Positions 51,293 to 60,390 of a DNA stretch of 64,000 nt are shown in pieces. Position numbers and translations under genes: made by a program. Where the stretch lies: positions 57,104 through 121,103 of the forward strand of contig CAYPPG010000016.1 in NCBI GenBank assembly GCA_964412555.1, read 5' to 3'. A model generated the notes under the pieces. That model saw only the letters and a list, made by a program, of their open reading frames with translations, did not search any database and was not told the origin of the DNA. The stretch's first letter is position 1; every line of letters starts with the position of its first letter. This DNA is from CAYPPG01 sp964412555. GTDB taxonomy: Bacteria; Hinthialibacterota; Hinthialibacteria; Hinthialibacterales; Hinthialibacteraceae.

Positions 51293-51841
51293 ATGTTTAA
51301 TGTTCCGAAAAAAATGTTTTTCACCAAAGGGGTCGGTTTCCACAAAGAAGAACTACGTTCCTTCGAATTGGCGTTACGCGATGCGGGAATCGAAATTTGC
51401 AACTTGGTTTACGTTTCCAGCATTTTCCCGCCTGGCTGCAAAATTATCTCTCCTAAAGAGGGGAAAAAATTGTTAGTCCCCGGCGGAATTACCTATGCAG
51501 TCATGGCGCGGTGTTCCACCAATGAACCCCGCCGGCAATTGGCCGCTTCCATTGGTCTTGCGTTGCCTTCCGATAAAGATCATTATGGGTATTTGAGCGA
51601 GCATCACGGCTACGGCCAGACCGGCAAAGAAGCCGGGGATTATGCAGAAGATTTGGCAGCTGCCATGTTGGCGACTACATTGGGGGTGGAATTCAATGAA
51701 GATAAATCATGGGATGAAAAAGAAGAAGTGTTCCGCTTTAGCGGAAAAATTATCAAAACTCGAAATGTCACTCAATCCGCTGAAAATAAGTCCGGTGGAT
51801 ACACTACCGTTTTAGCGGCGGCAATTCTTTTGATCGATTGA
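51293..51841 (+). CDS. pdaD: Pyruvoyl-dependent arginine decarboxylase
   Basis: A 182-residue proenzyme that cleaves itself to form a pyruvoyl group and then decarboxylates arginine to agmatine. The cleavage site is in VYVSSIFPPGC (Ser-Ser at 42-43), followed by LVPGGITYAVMARCSTNEPRRQLAASIG and, near the end, SGGYTTVLAAAILLID. I chose ATG 51293, 7 bp after GGAGG; another ATG at 51278 overlaps the speB stop (TAATG) but has no site. Archaeal and bacterial members use this fold in place of the PLP-dependent SpeA. Confidence 0.92.
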   Translation: MFNVPKKMFFTKGVGFHKEELRSFELALRDAGIEICNLVYVSSIFPPGCKIISPKEGKKLLVPGGITYAVMARCSTNEPRRQLAASIGLALPSDKDHYGYLSEHHGYGQTGKEAGDYAEDLAAAMLATTLGVEFNEDKSWDEKEEVFRFSGKIIKTRNVTQSAENKSGGYTTVLAAAILLID

Positions 51842-51991
51842 TTTTACCATTCGAACCGCTGGCAATCCAAATGGGGGCTGGCAACTAGGAAAAGGGAAGT
51901 TACGAATCATTGTTTTCTGCGGCGATATCCTGACAGACTATCGAATATCTGATATAGTATTGTAATTTTTCCGGAGAAGGGGATAATTGCG

Positions 51992-52987
51992 ATGTCGTCA
52001 TTGGCCTCTCTTTCCCTTAGAAAGCGATATTTCTTTTATACGCAGATGGCTCAAATGCTCGATGCCGGGATAACGCCCGTGCAAGGGCTGAAGATGATCG
52101 CCGAGCAGAAAAAAGCCGGTTCCGTTGGGAAAATCGCAAATAGTATGAAAGAACATATCGAACAGGGGGGGTCTTTTGCCTCGGCGATGGCCAATTTACC
52201 TTCCCGCTTTCCCTCTATGGAAGTTCAATTGATCGAGACAGCGGAATCGGCAGGATTTATTCCAACTACGTTGACTCGCTTAGCGGAATTCAATCGGCAG
52301 GTGCGAAGTTATCGGGCGGAGTTCTTGAACCGGCTTATCTATCCGCTCCTGTTGATCTTCACCGCGCTGTTTTTCATCCCGGTTTTTGTCAGCATTTTCG
52401 TCGGGGACGTGGTTCAAGCGTTGATCGCCTGCGGGTACCGATTTTTATATCTACTTGCATGGGGAGTGGCAATTTGGATGTTATGGCGGATTCTGATCAA
52501 CATTTCATTCACTCGATTTATCCTTCACCGTCTTTTTCTCTCCATTCCGACTGCCGGGAGGTATATCCATAAACTGATACTCGCCCGCTTTGCACGGACA
52601 CTCGAATTTCTTTATTCCGCCGGGATACCGGTATCCGACGCACTGTATTTGGCCGCGAGATCCTGTGGCAATGAAGCATTGGCTCGTGTGCTTCAACCCA
52701 CTTCGGAGTCGGTCAAAGAAGGGCGAACAGTGACCGAATCCCTGTCGGAAACCTGTGAATTCACTCCCCTCGCTTTGGGGATCATTGAATCGGGAGAAAT
52801 ATCAGGGAAATTGGACGCTTCTTTGCGTAAGTTCTCCGAGTATATGGAGTTGGAAGCGTGGTCCGGCATTCAACAACTCACGCGATTGATTCCGATCTTG
52901 ATTTATCTGATGGTGATGGGCGCCATTGTCGGTTTGGTTTTTGTCGCCTTTCGGAATTACCTTGCAGGAATTCAATCTCTGCTTTAG
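51992..52987 (+). CDS. gspF: Type II secretion / type IV pilus inner-membrane protein GspF/PilC
   Basis: A 331-residue membrane protein with two GspF repeats: FFYTQMAQMLDAGITPVQGLKMI with GGSFASAMANLPSRFP and LIETAESAGFIPTTL (about 12-100), and a second copy FARTLEFLYSAGIPVSDALYLAARSCG (about 203-229) with LSETCEFTPLALGIIESGEISGKLD. Three transmembrane segments lie at about 119-145, 150-172 and 305-325. It would be the platform for the pseudopilin at 11961 and the ATPase at 23405, although all three are unlinked, and the family length is usually near 400. Confidence 0.9.
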   Translation: MSSLASLSLRKRYFFYTQMAQMLDAGITPVQGLKMIAEQKKAGSVGKIANSMKEHIEQGGSFASAMANLPSRFPSMEVQLIETAESAGFIPTTLTRLAEFNRQVRSYRAEFLNRLIYPLLLIFTALFFIPVFVSIFVGDVVQALIACGYRFLYLLAWGVAIWMLWRILINISFTRFILHRLFLSIPTAGRYIHKLILARFARTLEFLYSAGIPVSDALYLAARSCGNEALARVLQPTSESVKEGRTVTESLSETCEFTPLALGIIESGEISGKLDASLRKFSEYMELEAWSGIQQLTRLIPILIYLMVMGAIVGLVFVAFRNYLAGIQSLL

Positions 52988-53018
52988 TTTTTATCTGCAT
53001 AGAGAAAGGATCACTCAC

Positions 53019-53378
53019 ATGATCGTCGTCAATACTGAAACCATTCCTGGGATGCGGATCACGGAAGTGAAAGGTTTGGTTCAAGGCAATACCGTTCGAG
53101 CCAAGCATGTTGGAAGGGATATTTCCGCCGGATTGAAAAATTTGGTGGGGGGCGAGTTGAAAGGATATACCGAACTGCTGATCGAAGCCCGCAGAGAATC
53201 CATCGAACGAATGCTTGCGCAGGCAGAGCAGTTACATGCAAATGCCGTCATCAATGTACGTTTCAGCACCAGCGCCGTCACGCAGGGAGCCGCAGAATTG
53301 TATGCTTATGGTACGGCGGCCGTCGTAGTACCGGAAACAAACGAGTCGAGCTCGAACGAAAACACGATGGGGGCTTGA
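53019..53378 (+). CDS. YbjQ / UPF0145-family protein
   Basis: A 119-residue YbjQ-fold protein (heavy-metal-binding-like, DUF74): MIVVNTETIPGMRITEVKGLVQGNTVRAK, then GRDISAGLKNLVGGELKGYTELLIEARRESIERML, AEQLHANAVINVRFSTSAV and YAYGTAAVVV. ATG at 53019 with AAAGGA upstream. The biochemical role of YbjQ proteins is unsettled. It is the first of two adjacent paralogues, both apparently in an operon with the PrsW-like gene. Confidence 0.88.
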   Translation: MIVVNTETIPGMRITEVKGLVQGNTVRAKHVGRDISAGLKNLVGGELKGYTELLIEARRESIERMLAQAEQLHANAVINVRFSTSAVTQGAAELYAYGTAAVVVPETNESSSNENTMGA

Positions 53379-53379
53379 A

Positions 53380-53862
53380 ATGGAATCGAATCTCGAATTG
53401 TTCATTCTGATCATTCCCCTCTTTTTTCTGCTCCTGGGATTCTTCTGCGGCCGGATGGCGGAATGGGCTCATTATAAAAATTTGGATCAACGGGAAAATG
53501 AATTGGCTCATTTTTTATTGAGCGATCTGAAAACATTTCCAGGAGGTTCAGATCCAACGCAAGGCGCCGCACATGTCATGGGACAAGTCGTAATCGCCAC
53601 GGACTATATGAAAACGTTTCTCGCCAATTTTCGAAAAATTGTCGGTGGTGAAATGAAAAGTTATCACAGTCTCATGATCCGAGGCAGGCGCGAAGCCGTT
53701 TTGCGTATGCAGGAAGAAGCGCACCGTTTGGGATATAACGCTATTTGCAATGTTCGGGTTGGTTTCTCGGCAATCGGGGGGATTGCCAAAAAGGGGCCTC
53801 CGATGATCGAGGTCTTTGCCAGTGGAACCGCCTACCGAAGCCCGAAGGATACTCCAACATGA
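53380..53862 (+). CDS. Membrane-anchored YbjQ-like protein
   Basis: A 160-residue paralogue of the previous protein with an added N-terminal transmembrane helix (about 5-25, LELFILIIPLFFLLLGFFCG). The YbjQ core follows: GQVVIATDYMKTFLANFRKIVGGEMKSY, LMIRGRREAVLRMQEEAHRLGYNAICNVR and PPMIEVFASGTAY. Starts 1 bp after the upstream stop; ends overlapping the next gene (ATGA). The soluble and membrane-bound forms may work together. Confidence 0.82.
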   Translation: MESNLELFILIIPLFFLLLGFFCGRMAEWAHYKNLDQRENELAHFLLSDLKTFPGGSDPTQGAAHVMGQVVIATDYMKTFLANFRKIVGGEMKSYHSLMIRGRREAVLRMQEEAHRLGYNAICNVRVGFSAIGGIAKKGPPMIEVFASGTAYRSPKDTPT

Positions 53863-54629
53863 ACGACGCCTCCACTGATCCGTCCATTTTTCACGAACCG
53901 CATAAGCAGGGCAAAAAACCGCAAACCGATCCCAGCGAGGAACGCGCGGAACACACACTACGCCACACCAAAACCTCCAGTATGTCTGAAGAAGAAAAAT
54001 TGGAACACAGCGTATGGGACGAACCCGGTTTGTCTTCCCTCCTGACCGGTACGATGCCGCCGGACGAAGTCACCTATTCCATGTGGCTGGAGAAAAAATA
54101 CCGTCAAACCGGCTATTTTCAATCCTGGGGATATACCGTCTTGATCGCGATGTTGGCGGGGCCTTGGGCTATCTTCGGCGCGTTGTTCAGCGGCCAGAAT
54201 ACCCTGTTTGGGATCGTGCAGATCGTTTTCTTCGCTCCGGTGGTTGAAGAAATGATGAAAATCGCGATCCCGATGGTTGTTATCGAGAAGAAACCGTATA
54301 TGTTTCGGTCCGTTGCCCAGATTGCCGTTTGCGCGATGTGCGGCGGTTTCGCTTTTGCGTTTATTGAAAACCTGCTTTACCTCAATTTTTACATCGCCGA
54401 TCCGAAGATAGGCATTATCAACTGGCGATGGTCCGTCTGTGTCGCCCTCCATATGGGCTGCTCTCTCATCGCCGGCCTTGGCTTGATCCACGTCTGGATG
54501 GATGTGTGGAAAAACCGCTGCCGCCCTCGCCTGACCCTCGCCTTTCCTTACACGGTCGCTGCTATGTTGATCCACGGCGGCTACAACGCTTTCGCCGTCT
54601 ATTTGGAAGCGATTGAATTTCAGTTTTGA
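53859..54629 (+). CDS. PrsW-like intramembrane protease family protein
   Basis: A 256-residue polytopic membrane protein with a charged N-terminal cytosolic region (1-90). Motifs of the PrsW/CAAX-like superfamily: APVVEEMMKIAIP (E-E-x-x-K), CGGFAFAFIENLLYLN (F-x-x-x-E-N) and HMGCSLIAG and MLIHGGYNAFA with His. PrsW in Bacillus cleaves an anti-sigma factor. ATG 53859 overlaps the preceding stop. Coupling with two YbjQ-type proteins is a recurring kind of envelope-stress grouping, inferred here. Confidence 0.8.
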   Translation: MNDASTDPSIFHEPHKQGKKPQTDPSEERAEHTLRHTKTSSMSEEEKLEHSVWDEPGLSSLLTGTMPPDEVTYSMWLEKKYRQTGYFQSWGYTVLIAMLAGPWAIFGALFSGQNTLFGIVQIVFFAPVVEEMMKIAIPMVVIEKKPYMFRSVAQIAVCAMCGGFAFAFIENLLYLNFYIADPKIGIINWRWSVCVALHMGCSLIAGLGLIHVWMDVWKNRCRPRLTLAFPYTVAAMLIHGGYNAFAVYLEAIEFQF

Positions 54630-54713
54630 TACGAGTTTCTTTCGGGCGATTCGCGCCTCGTTCATCCCAGAACTCGACGTTCATCATGCGTCTACCGGCC
54701 GAAAAGCTTCACT

Positions 54714-55247
54714 TTGCTGAAAAAAGAGAAAATCGGGATTTGCCTGGTGGATTACCGCTTGCCGGATGTTGACCGTTTGCAGGTGCTCAAAACGCTTCGT
54801 GAAATGTATCCCTATATTCCGGTGATTTTCATCAGTGGTTACCTGACTGAAGATGTTAAAGAGAAAGCGCATTCGTTCGATTATGGGGCGTATTACGTGC
54901 TCGCCAAACCCGTCGATCCGGATGTGCTTATGAGGTGCGTTCATGTTTGTCTGGAGGAAGGTGGAAGAGCGTGGGCGAACAAAATCTTGAAGCAATACAA
55001 GAAACATCATCCGGGGCCTTCGGTGATACGGGAAAAAGAATTGGATCATGAACGGCGCATGGCGGAGATCGTCAATATGGTGCGAAAAGAGCCGAAAAAG
55101 TGGATGACAAGCCAACTAGCCAGCCGATTTGGTGTAACACAACGTCAAATCCAAGAGGATATTCACGAACTCCAAGAAAGGGGAATTCCGATTCAAAGAT
55201 GTGTTTGGAGGCTTTTTCTCGAGGAAGATGAAAAAAGTGCGAAGTGA
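54714..55247 (+). CDS. Response regulator-like protein lacking the N-terminal acidic pocket, with wHTH
   Basis: A 177-residue protein from a TTG at 54714 (MLKKEKIGICLVDYRLPD). The phospho-acceptor Asp13, the following I-S-G-Y (T/S) and the Lys of LAKPVDPD are all there, as in a REC domain. The first 45-50 residues, with the DD pair, are missing; the upstream sequence in any frame does not supply them. The C-terminus (about 118-170) is winged-helix-like: WMTSQLASRFGVTQRQIQEDIHELQERGIP. Either a truncated pseudogene or a DNA-binding fragment. The start is uncertain. Confidence 0.6.
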   Translation: MLKKEKIGICLVDYRLPDVDRLQVLKTLREMYPYIPVIFISGYLTEDVKEKAHSFDYGAYYVLAKPVDPDVLMRCVHVCLEEGGRAWANKILKQYKKHHPGPSVIREKELDHERRMAEIVNMVRKEPKKWMTSQLASRFGVTQRQIQEDIHELQERGIPIQRCVWRLFLEEDEKSAK

Positions 55248-55527
55248 CGGTGGTTCGCGGTTTTGGAAAAATTGGGAAATGCTATTGACATTGGATTCCG
55301 AATGGGATATTTATCCTTATGGGATATTTATTTTATTTAGTATAGGATAAAGATATAAAAAGCATCACGGAATCTTCTATCCTGGATTTTCCATTATTGT
55401 TTGTGCTTAATTACAGCAAACAATGTGAATGTTTACATTATTTTGAATCGGCTAGATCACCGCCATTCATCACCAAATTTAAAATAAATATTACTCTACT
55501 CATCCAGTAACGTGAAAGGAGCAAAAC

Positions 55528-56694
55528 ATGAAAGCGCTTTATCATATGCAAAGGTATTCAAAATATTTCATTATTATATTCTTTGGGATTATTTCTTCTG
55601 CTCAAGCAGATCTTACAATCTCAATTGGTGAATTAAATCTTCAATCCAATTCAAATTATAACATGAAATGGGGAGTTGAAGGAAGAGTTATTACATCCCC
55701 TCATTGGACATCCGAGGGAAAAAGCGAGCCTGTTTTTTATCCGATGGATAGATCCATCAATGTGGATGCAAAATTTGACTTGAGTGAATCGTGGGATAGC
55801 AGTCAACATACAGTATGGGTAAAGGCAACCAACGGCACTACGGATACAATCGAAACATCTGCACTTCTTAACTATGGTGACTGGTATTTCACAATTGAAA
55901 CATCTACCTGGCAAAATGCAGGTTCGTGGACCAATAATAAAATTGGAAATGTGGGTTTAGAATTCTTCTGGTATTATTCACTCGATGGAATGCAAACCTG
56001 GAATTATGCTGGATATACGATCAATTCATGCTATATTGTTTTTAATGGTCCATTATCACTGTGGTCAACCAATGGAATAGATAATATACCTGTCTATGTT
56101 GAAATGATGGATGCTGCTTGTATGGCAATGGAAGATGCTGCAACAGTTTCAGAAGCAATAGATAAATTAACCATTTCAATTTATGGTTGGATGACCTATG
56201 ATGGAAATATACATTACACGTTTCCATCCTATACGAATTTATTTTATATAAAGGAATGGACGGAAGATAGCAAATATGATCATGGGCCTAAAGAAGGAAA
56301 TGACTGTAGAGATTTTTCGGTTGTTTATAAAATTCTTGCAGCCACAATTGGTATAAATGTGGAATGTGTGCTTTTTACCCCCCAAATACCTCCTAGTTTC
56401 CAAGTAAGATGGATAAAACCTTCCGATCTTAGTCCTTCCAATAATTATTTATGGGAATATCATTTATTCAATAGCAAATTTGAGGGGATTCTTACATGGG
56501 ATGATAAGGCCTTGGATTCATCTCTTAAACTCGATAGTGATGCAAATGATGCAAATGGATGGACTAATCCTGGTTTATTACCGAACAATGACATTCGTTT
56601 ATATAATTATAAAGTGCGTTTAAGTAATGCTGATGTTGATGCCGCACCCATTGCATTATTACCAGTCGATTTAACCGAATCAGATAGACCATAA
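55528..56694 (+). CDS. Secreted transglutaminase-like protein
   Basis: A 388-residue protein with a signal peptide (about 9-27, cut near AQA-DL). N-terminal beta-rich region (28-180). Then a possible Cys-His-Asp triad of a transglutaminase-like fold: Cys260 in GNDCRDFSVVYKILAATIGI, His312 in LWEYHLFNSKFEG and Asp325/326 in ILTWDD, in the right order and spacing. The following protein is unrelated. It is AT-rich. Function unknown. Confidence 0.6.
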   Translation: MKALYHMQRYSKYFIIIFFGIISSAQADLTISIGELNLQSNSNYNMKWGVEGRVITSPHWTSEGKSEPVFYPMDRSINVDAKFDLSESWDSSQHTVWVKATNGTTDTIETSALLNYGDWYFTIETSTWQNAGSWTNNKIGNVGLEFFWYYSLDGMQTWNYAGYTINSCYIVFNGPLSLWSTNGIDNIPVYVEMMDAACMAMEDAATVSEAIDKLTISIYGWMTYDGNIHYTFPSYTNLFYIKEWTEDSKYDHGPKEGNDCRDFSVVYKILAATIGINVECVLFTPQIPPSFQVRWIKPSDLSPSNNYLWEYHLFNSKFEGILTWDDKALDSSLKLDSDANDANGWTNPGLLPNNDIRLYNYKVRLSNADVDAAPIALLPVDLTESDRP

Positions 56695-56752
56695 ATTTAA
56701 ACTTTTTCATGAAGCATCAAATAAATAATTTAATATAAAAGGATATTCAATA

Positions 56753-57712
56753 ATGTTTAATAAAAATAAATATTCAATTACTATAATTGTTTTTTCTATC
56801 TTATTGTTTGTTTATTCTAGTTTCTCACAAAATTCGACTACGAAAAATGTTGTTGATTATCGTAAGCAACGAATTCAAATTCATAAATCCAATCGCCAAC
56901 TGGTAACCGGTATCGACGTTGAAAAGGTCATGCAACGCTATATCTCCGATTATGAAGCATTTGAAATAAGTAAATCAGGGATCAGTATGGGTGGTTTAAC
57001 CTTTCGGTGGCGTGTGAAACCGGATTCCACTGATCCCGAAACGCGATATTTTTGGGGAAAAAAACGAAGTCTTCCATATTATTGTAGATACGTTCGATTG
57101 GATATCGGGATTTTTCGATCTCACCATGATGCTGTTCAAGCTGCGGTCCGCACTCTCTCCACATTCCAAATGCTGCCTTCATGCAATCCTATCGATCCGG
57201 AAGAGCCGGGATTCGTCTCATGGGGAAATGATATTTTTGTCAGAGATAATGTTTATATTTTATTATTAGTACATGATTTACTCAATCCAGCGGAGATTCG
57301 GAGACGATTCGATCAAGATTTAAAAAACGGAGCCGAGGGCATTCAAAAAGGAGATGTTGTCAATCCTCCGATTATTCATGGAGAAGATTTTCCTTCCGAA
57401 TTTGCTTTTTGGATTCAGAAAAAGGCGACAGCACAGTTGTTTGTTTCCGATCCGAATCAATATGAAACATATCCTTTTATTTGGGTAAGCGACTTCGAGT
57501 TTCCTAAAATAGAACGACTTCCGGATGGAACTCAAATCACTTTTCCTCGAATCAATCCACCCGCTGTCAAGTGGATCGGTGACAATAGGATCGAAATCTA
57601 TCATCAAGATAAAGATGACCGTGTTACCCTCAGTGCAGTTGCCGTGAATGAAATGTGTGTTGTCTCGGATTTGTGGGAAAAGAAAGTGGAGATTTCCGTC
57701 TCAGTTCCCTAA
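56753..57712 (+). CDS. Secreted protein of unknown function
   Basis: A 319-residue protein with a signal peptide (about 8-25, ending SSFSQ). The body has MGGLTFRWRVKP and LPYYCRYVRLDIGIFRSHHDAVQAA near 85-130, then FVSWGNDIFVRDNVYILLLVHD. I do not recognise a family. It follows the transglutaminase-like gene by 58 bp and precedes a small membrane protein by 49 bp, so the three may be one transcription unit. Confidence 0.6.
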   Translation: MFNKNKYSITIIVFSILLFVYSSFSQNSTTKNVVDYRKQRIQIHKSNRQLVTGIDVEKVMQRYISDYEAFEISKSGISMGGLTFRWRVKPDSTDPETRYFWGKKRSLPYYCRYVRLDIGIFRSHHDAVQAAVRTLSTFQMLPSCNPIDPEEPGFVSWGNDIFVRDNVYILLLVHDLLNPAEIRRRFDQDLKNGAEGIQKGDVVNPPIIHGEDFPSEFAFWIQKKATAQLFVSDPNQYETYPFIWVSDFEFPKIERLPDGTQITFPRINPPAVKWIGDNRIEIYHQDKDDRVTLSAVAVNEMCVVSDLWEKKVEISVSVP

Positions 57713-57761
57713 AAATAAATGGATGAAATTCTAATCCTCTCGATTTCCCGGAGCGTCAATA

Positions 57762-58109
57762 ATGGAAATTTGGAGCCTTATCGTTGTCGCACTATTTGCA
57801 GGCGCATTTTTCATCGTGATTGTATGGGCCTATGTGGAAAGTCTCATACGGGCCTATTACGCTTTTCATGAATTGGAGTATATTCCCACCTGGATCACCA
57901 GAAAATTTCATCTTCTTATGATCACTATGGCGAGAATCGCCGCTGTCCTTTTTCTGATAAAAGAAATCGAAGAAAAGTGGGCCGGAAAAAAAGAGATGAC
58001 GGATTTCATTGTCGCTGTGGTATTGGTCCTATTACTCTTTCATACAAAAATTTTCGAATTTCAACTGTACAATCCGGATAAGAACGATTCAGTGAAGAAC
58101 AAAGAATGA
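57762..58109 (+). CDS. Small membrane protein
   Basis: A 115-residue protein with two hydrophobic segments (about 5-27, IVVALFAGAFFIVIVWAYV; and about 84-103, DFIVAVVLVLLLFHTKIF) flanking a basic and aromatic loop with YIPTWITRKFHLLMITMAR. No family recognised. It is transcribed with the two genes upstream, by spacing. Confidence 0.6.
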   Translation: MEIWSLIVVALFAGAFFIVIVWAYVESLIRAYYAFHELEYIPTWITRKFHLLMITMARIAAVLFLIKEIEEKWAGKKEMTDFIVAVVLVLLLFHTKIFEFQLYNPDKNDSVKNKE

Positions 58110-58200
58110 ATTCTTTTTCTCGTGCAGTGAAGAGAAAGAGGTTGTTCATGTCACGCTTTCCAAACTATTATATAATACATCACAAATCAGGAGCCGAACC

Positions 58201-60237
58201 ATGCTGCGCACGCTACTTATCCTCTCGATCCTTTTCGTAAATGTGAAGGCCTTGGAAAGTGAAGAATTTCGATGTCAGGCCAAAGAAACCCTCACCGCTA
58301 TCGAAATGAATCACGGCGACATCCTTCATTTCCACTTGAAAAGCGGCGAAATTCGCACGATGGAATTGCTGGAAACGGATATCCATATAATACTCACCAA
58401 TCTGGAAGATACGAAAAAAGGCAGAGGCGGCGGCGGCACGATTTACGAATTCACCTGCGATGTCAAACTCGATGGACAACCCATGACCTTCAAGCGCTAT
58501 GTCCCTGTCCAGGAATCGTTCTATGAACCCTATGTCGTGAACGGATTGCGCATCTGGTTCGACGGCGTCAAAAAGATCGGCGAGCATTTCAATGAAAATC
58601 ACGGCGCATGCGTCCCGCGAAAAGATGCCCGATTTGCTATGCAAGACGCAACCTTGCCCATCAGCCCGCAGGAACTAAAACCGTGGTACCCCAATCCGGA
58701 TAACTACATCGATGTCCATGAGTCCTATAACGGCGACGATGTGTGGATGGGAACCTACTTCGGCGCGGATTTGCACGGAGGGCTGGATGTCAACATGCCC
58801 ATCGGCACACCGCTGTGGGCGCCGGTCGATTTCGACAACCAATTTTATTTCAACTCCATCGCCACCGGTGAGAATAACAACCGGTGGCGCGCAACAAAAA
58901 AATGGCCGAACGGCGATCTTTGGACCTTGCAGGCTCATCACATCCTCGAACTGTTCGTCCCGCAAAATACCCCGATTGCCCAAGGCAAACATTACGCAGC
59001 TGCTGCCGGTGAATTGACCGGCTCCCATGCCCATTCCCATTTCGTCTTCAAAACCGGCGAAGAAGAGGAGCAAATCTTACTGGATCCCTGGATTCTTTTT
59101 TGGCATATTTTCGAAAACAACAAACAAAAAACGAACGCCATCCGCGCCCATATCGCTCCCTGCAGCCCTGCGCAAACCGGAGAAAAAATCACTTTTTCCA
59201 GCGAAGGTTCCCACCCCAGCCCCTATGGCTATCGTTTATCTTATTATTGGATCTTTGGCGGCGGCGGCTTCTCCACGCAAGAGAATCCAACCTATACCTT
59301 CACCAAACCGGGGATGTATCCCGTTACATTGACCGTTTCGGACGGCGCTCAAACGGATGCCTTCACCCAACATATCACCGTCTCCGGCAAGGCAGTCACC
59401 GAGCCGGTTCTTACCCTTGCCGCACCAACGGAATTCACGTTCCGCAAACGCACGCCGGAAACGATGGACGTCTACGGCCACCCTCCCCGCTTCATTCCCC
59501 ATACCTTACAATTCACCGCAAGACCAAGATCGCGCCCCGCCCCCGATGCCAAAACAGTGACGCTAAAAAATACCGGTACCGGCAACCTTTCGGAAGCGAA
59601 AATCGATATTCACTATCATGAATCCTCCGGCTGGCTGGACATTCAAAAGCAAGGAACTGGAAACGAACAGGAATTACTCATAACCGTAAACGCCAAAAAG
59701 ATGAAACCCAAACACGGCGAATATCACGCCACCATCTCCGTCGATTGCCCGCAAGCGGTCAATTCCCCCCAACAATTCCGCGTACAATTGACCACCCCCC
59801 GCTATCGTCCGAACGATGGCTGCATCGTCGACAATGAAAGCGAAGATTGCTATGCCACCCCCTACTTTTGGCTCTCCCCCCAATTCCACGGAAACTGGAC
59901 AAAAGGCTACAACGGCGGTTACGTGACCAACGGCTCAAAAAGCCAATCCGGCGAATTCATCCGCTTCCAACCCGGCCTCGCCGCCGGAAAATACACCGTC
60001 TCACTCCACGAAGACACCCCCATCCGCCCCGCCGAAGTCATCGCTCCGGATATCGCGTACTTCGTACGAGTCAACCATAAAAACGGAATCGAAAAAGTAT
60101 GGATGAAACCGCTCGAAGACCGGACAATCGGTGAGTTTGAATTTTCGGAAGGACGGGATGGTTATGTGGATATTCTGGCTGGGGAATCGAAAGGGTTGAT
60201 TGTTGTGGATGCGGTGGTGTTTCGGAAGATGAAATGA
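58201..60237 (+). CDS. Secreted M23-like protein with PKD and C-terminal binding domains
   Basis: A 678-residue secreted protein with a short signal (1-18). An M23 (LytM)-like region around 185-290 has LHGGLDVNMPIGTPLWAP (His192 and Asp196) and GSHAHSHFVF (His278 and His280), plus HH at 246-247, matching the zinc ligands of peptidoglycan endopeptidases. A PKD domain follows (about 316-395: GEKITFSSEGSHPS to YPVTLTVSDGA). The next 140 residues are a beta-sandwich like BACON domains, and the last 130 resemble a golvesin/Xly-type carbohydrate-binding domain (IVDNESEDCY, GKYTVSLHEDTP). Likely a cell-wall or extracellular matrix hydrolase. Confidence 0.75.
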   Translation: MLRTLLILSILFVNVKALESEEFRCQAKETLTAIEMNHGDILHFHLKSGEIRTMELLETDIHIILTNLEDTKKGRGGGGTIYEFTCDVKLDGQPMTFKRYVPVQESFYEPYVVNGLRIWFDGVKKIGEHFNENHGACVPRKDARFAMQDATLPISPQELKPWYPNPDNYIDVHESYNGDDVWMGTYFGADLHGGLDVNMPIGTPLWAPVDFDNQFYFNSIATGENNNRWRATKKWPNGDLWTLQAHHILELFVPQNTPIAQGKHYAAAAGELTGSHAHSHFVFKTGEEEEQILLDPWILFWHIFENNKQKTNAIRAHIAPCSPAQTGEKITFSSEGSHPSPYGYRLSYYWIFGGGGFSTQENPTYTFTKPGMYPVTLTVSDGAQTDAFTQHITVSGKAVTEPVLTLAAPTEFTFRKRTPETMDVYGHPPRFIPHTLQFTARPRSRPAPDAKTVTLKNTGTGNLSEAKIDIHYHESSGWLDIQKQGTGNEQELLITVNAKKMKPKHGEYHATISVDCPQAVNSPQQFRVQLTTPRYRPNDGCIVDNESEDCYATPYFWLSPQFHGNWTKGYNGGYVTNGSKSQSGEFIRFQPGLAAGKYTVSLHEDTPIRPAEVIAPDIAYFVRVNHKNGIEKVWMKPLEDRTIGEFEFSEGRDGYVDILAGESKGLIVVDAVVFRKMK

Positions 60238-60390
60238 AAGCGTTAGCTTTCGTTCCACACTCAACCCCATACACAGGGACAGTAAATGATTAATGTATCG
60301 AGTTGTTGGGTAGAATTATTTGAATTGGTGCATTGTATTGTTGCACATAACTTTTTCATTTTAACCCATCTTGCGAGGCTTATGGGGGGA

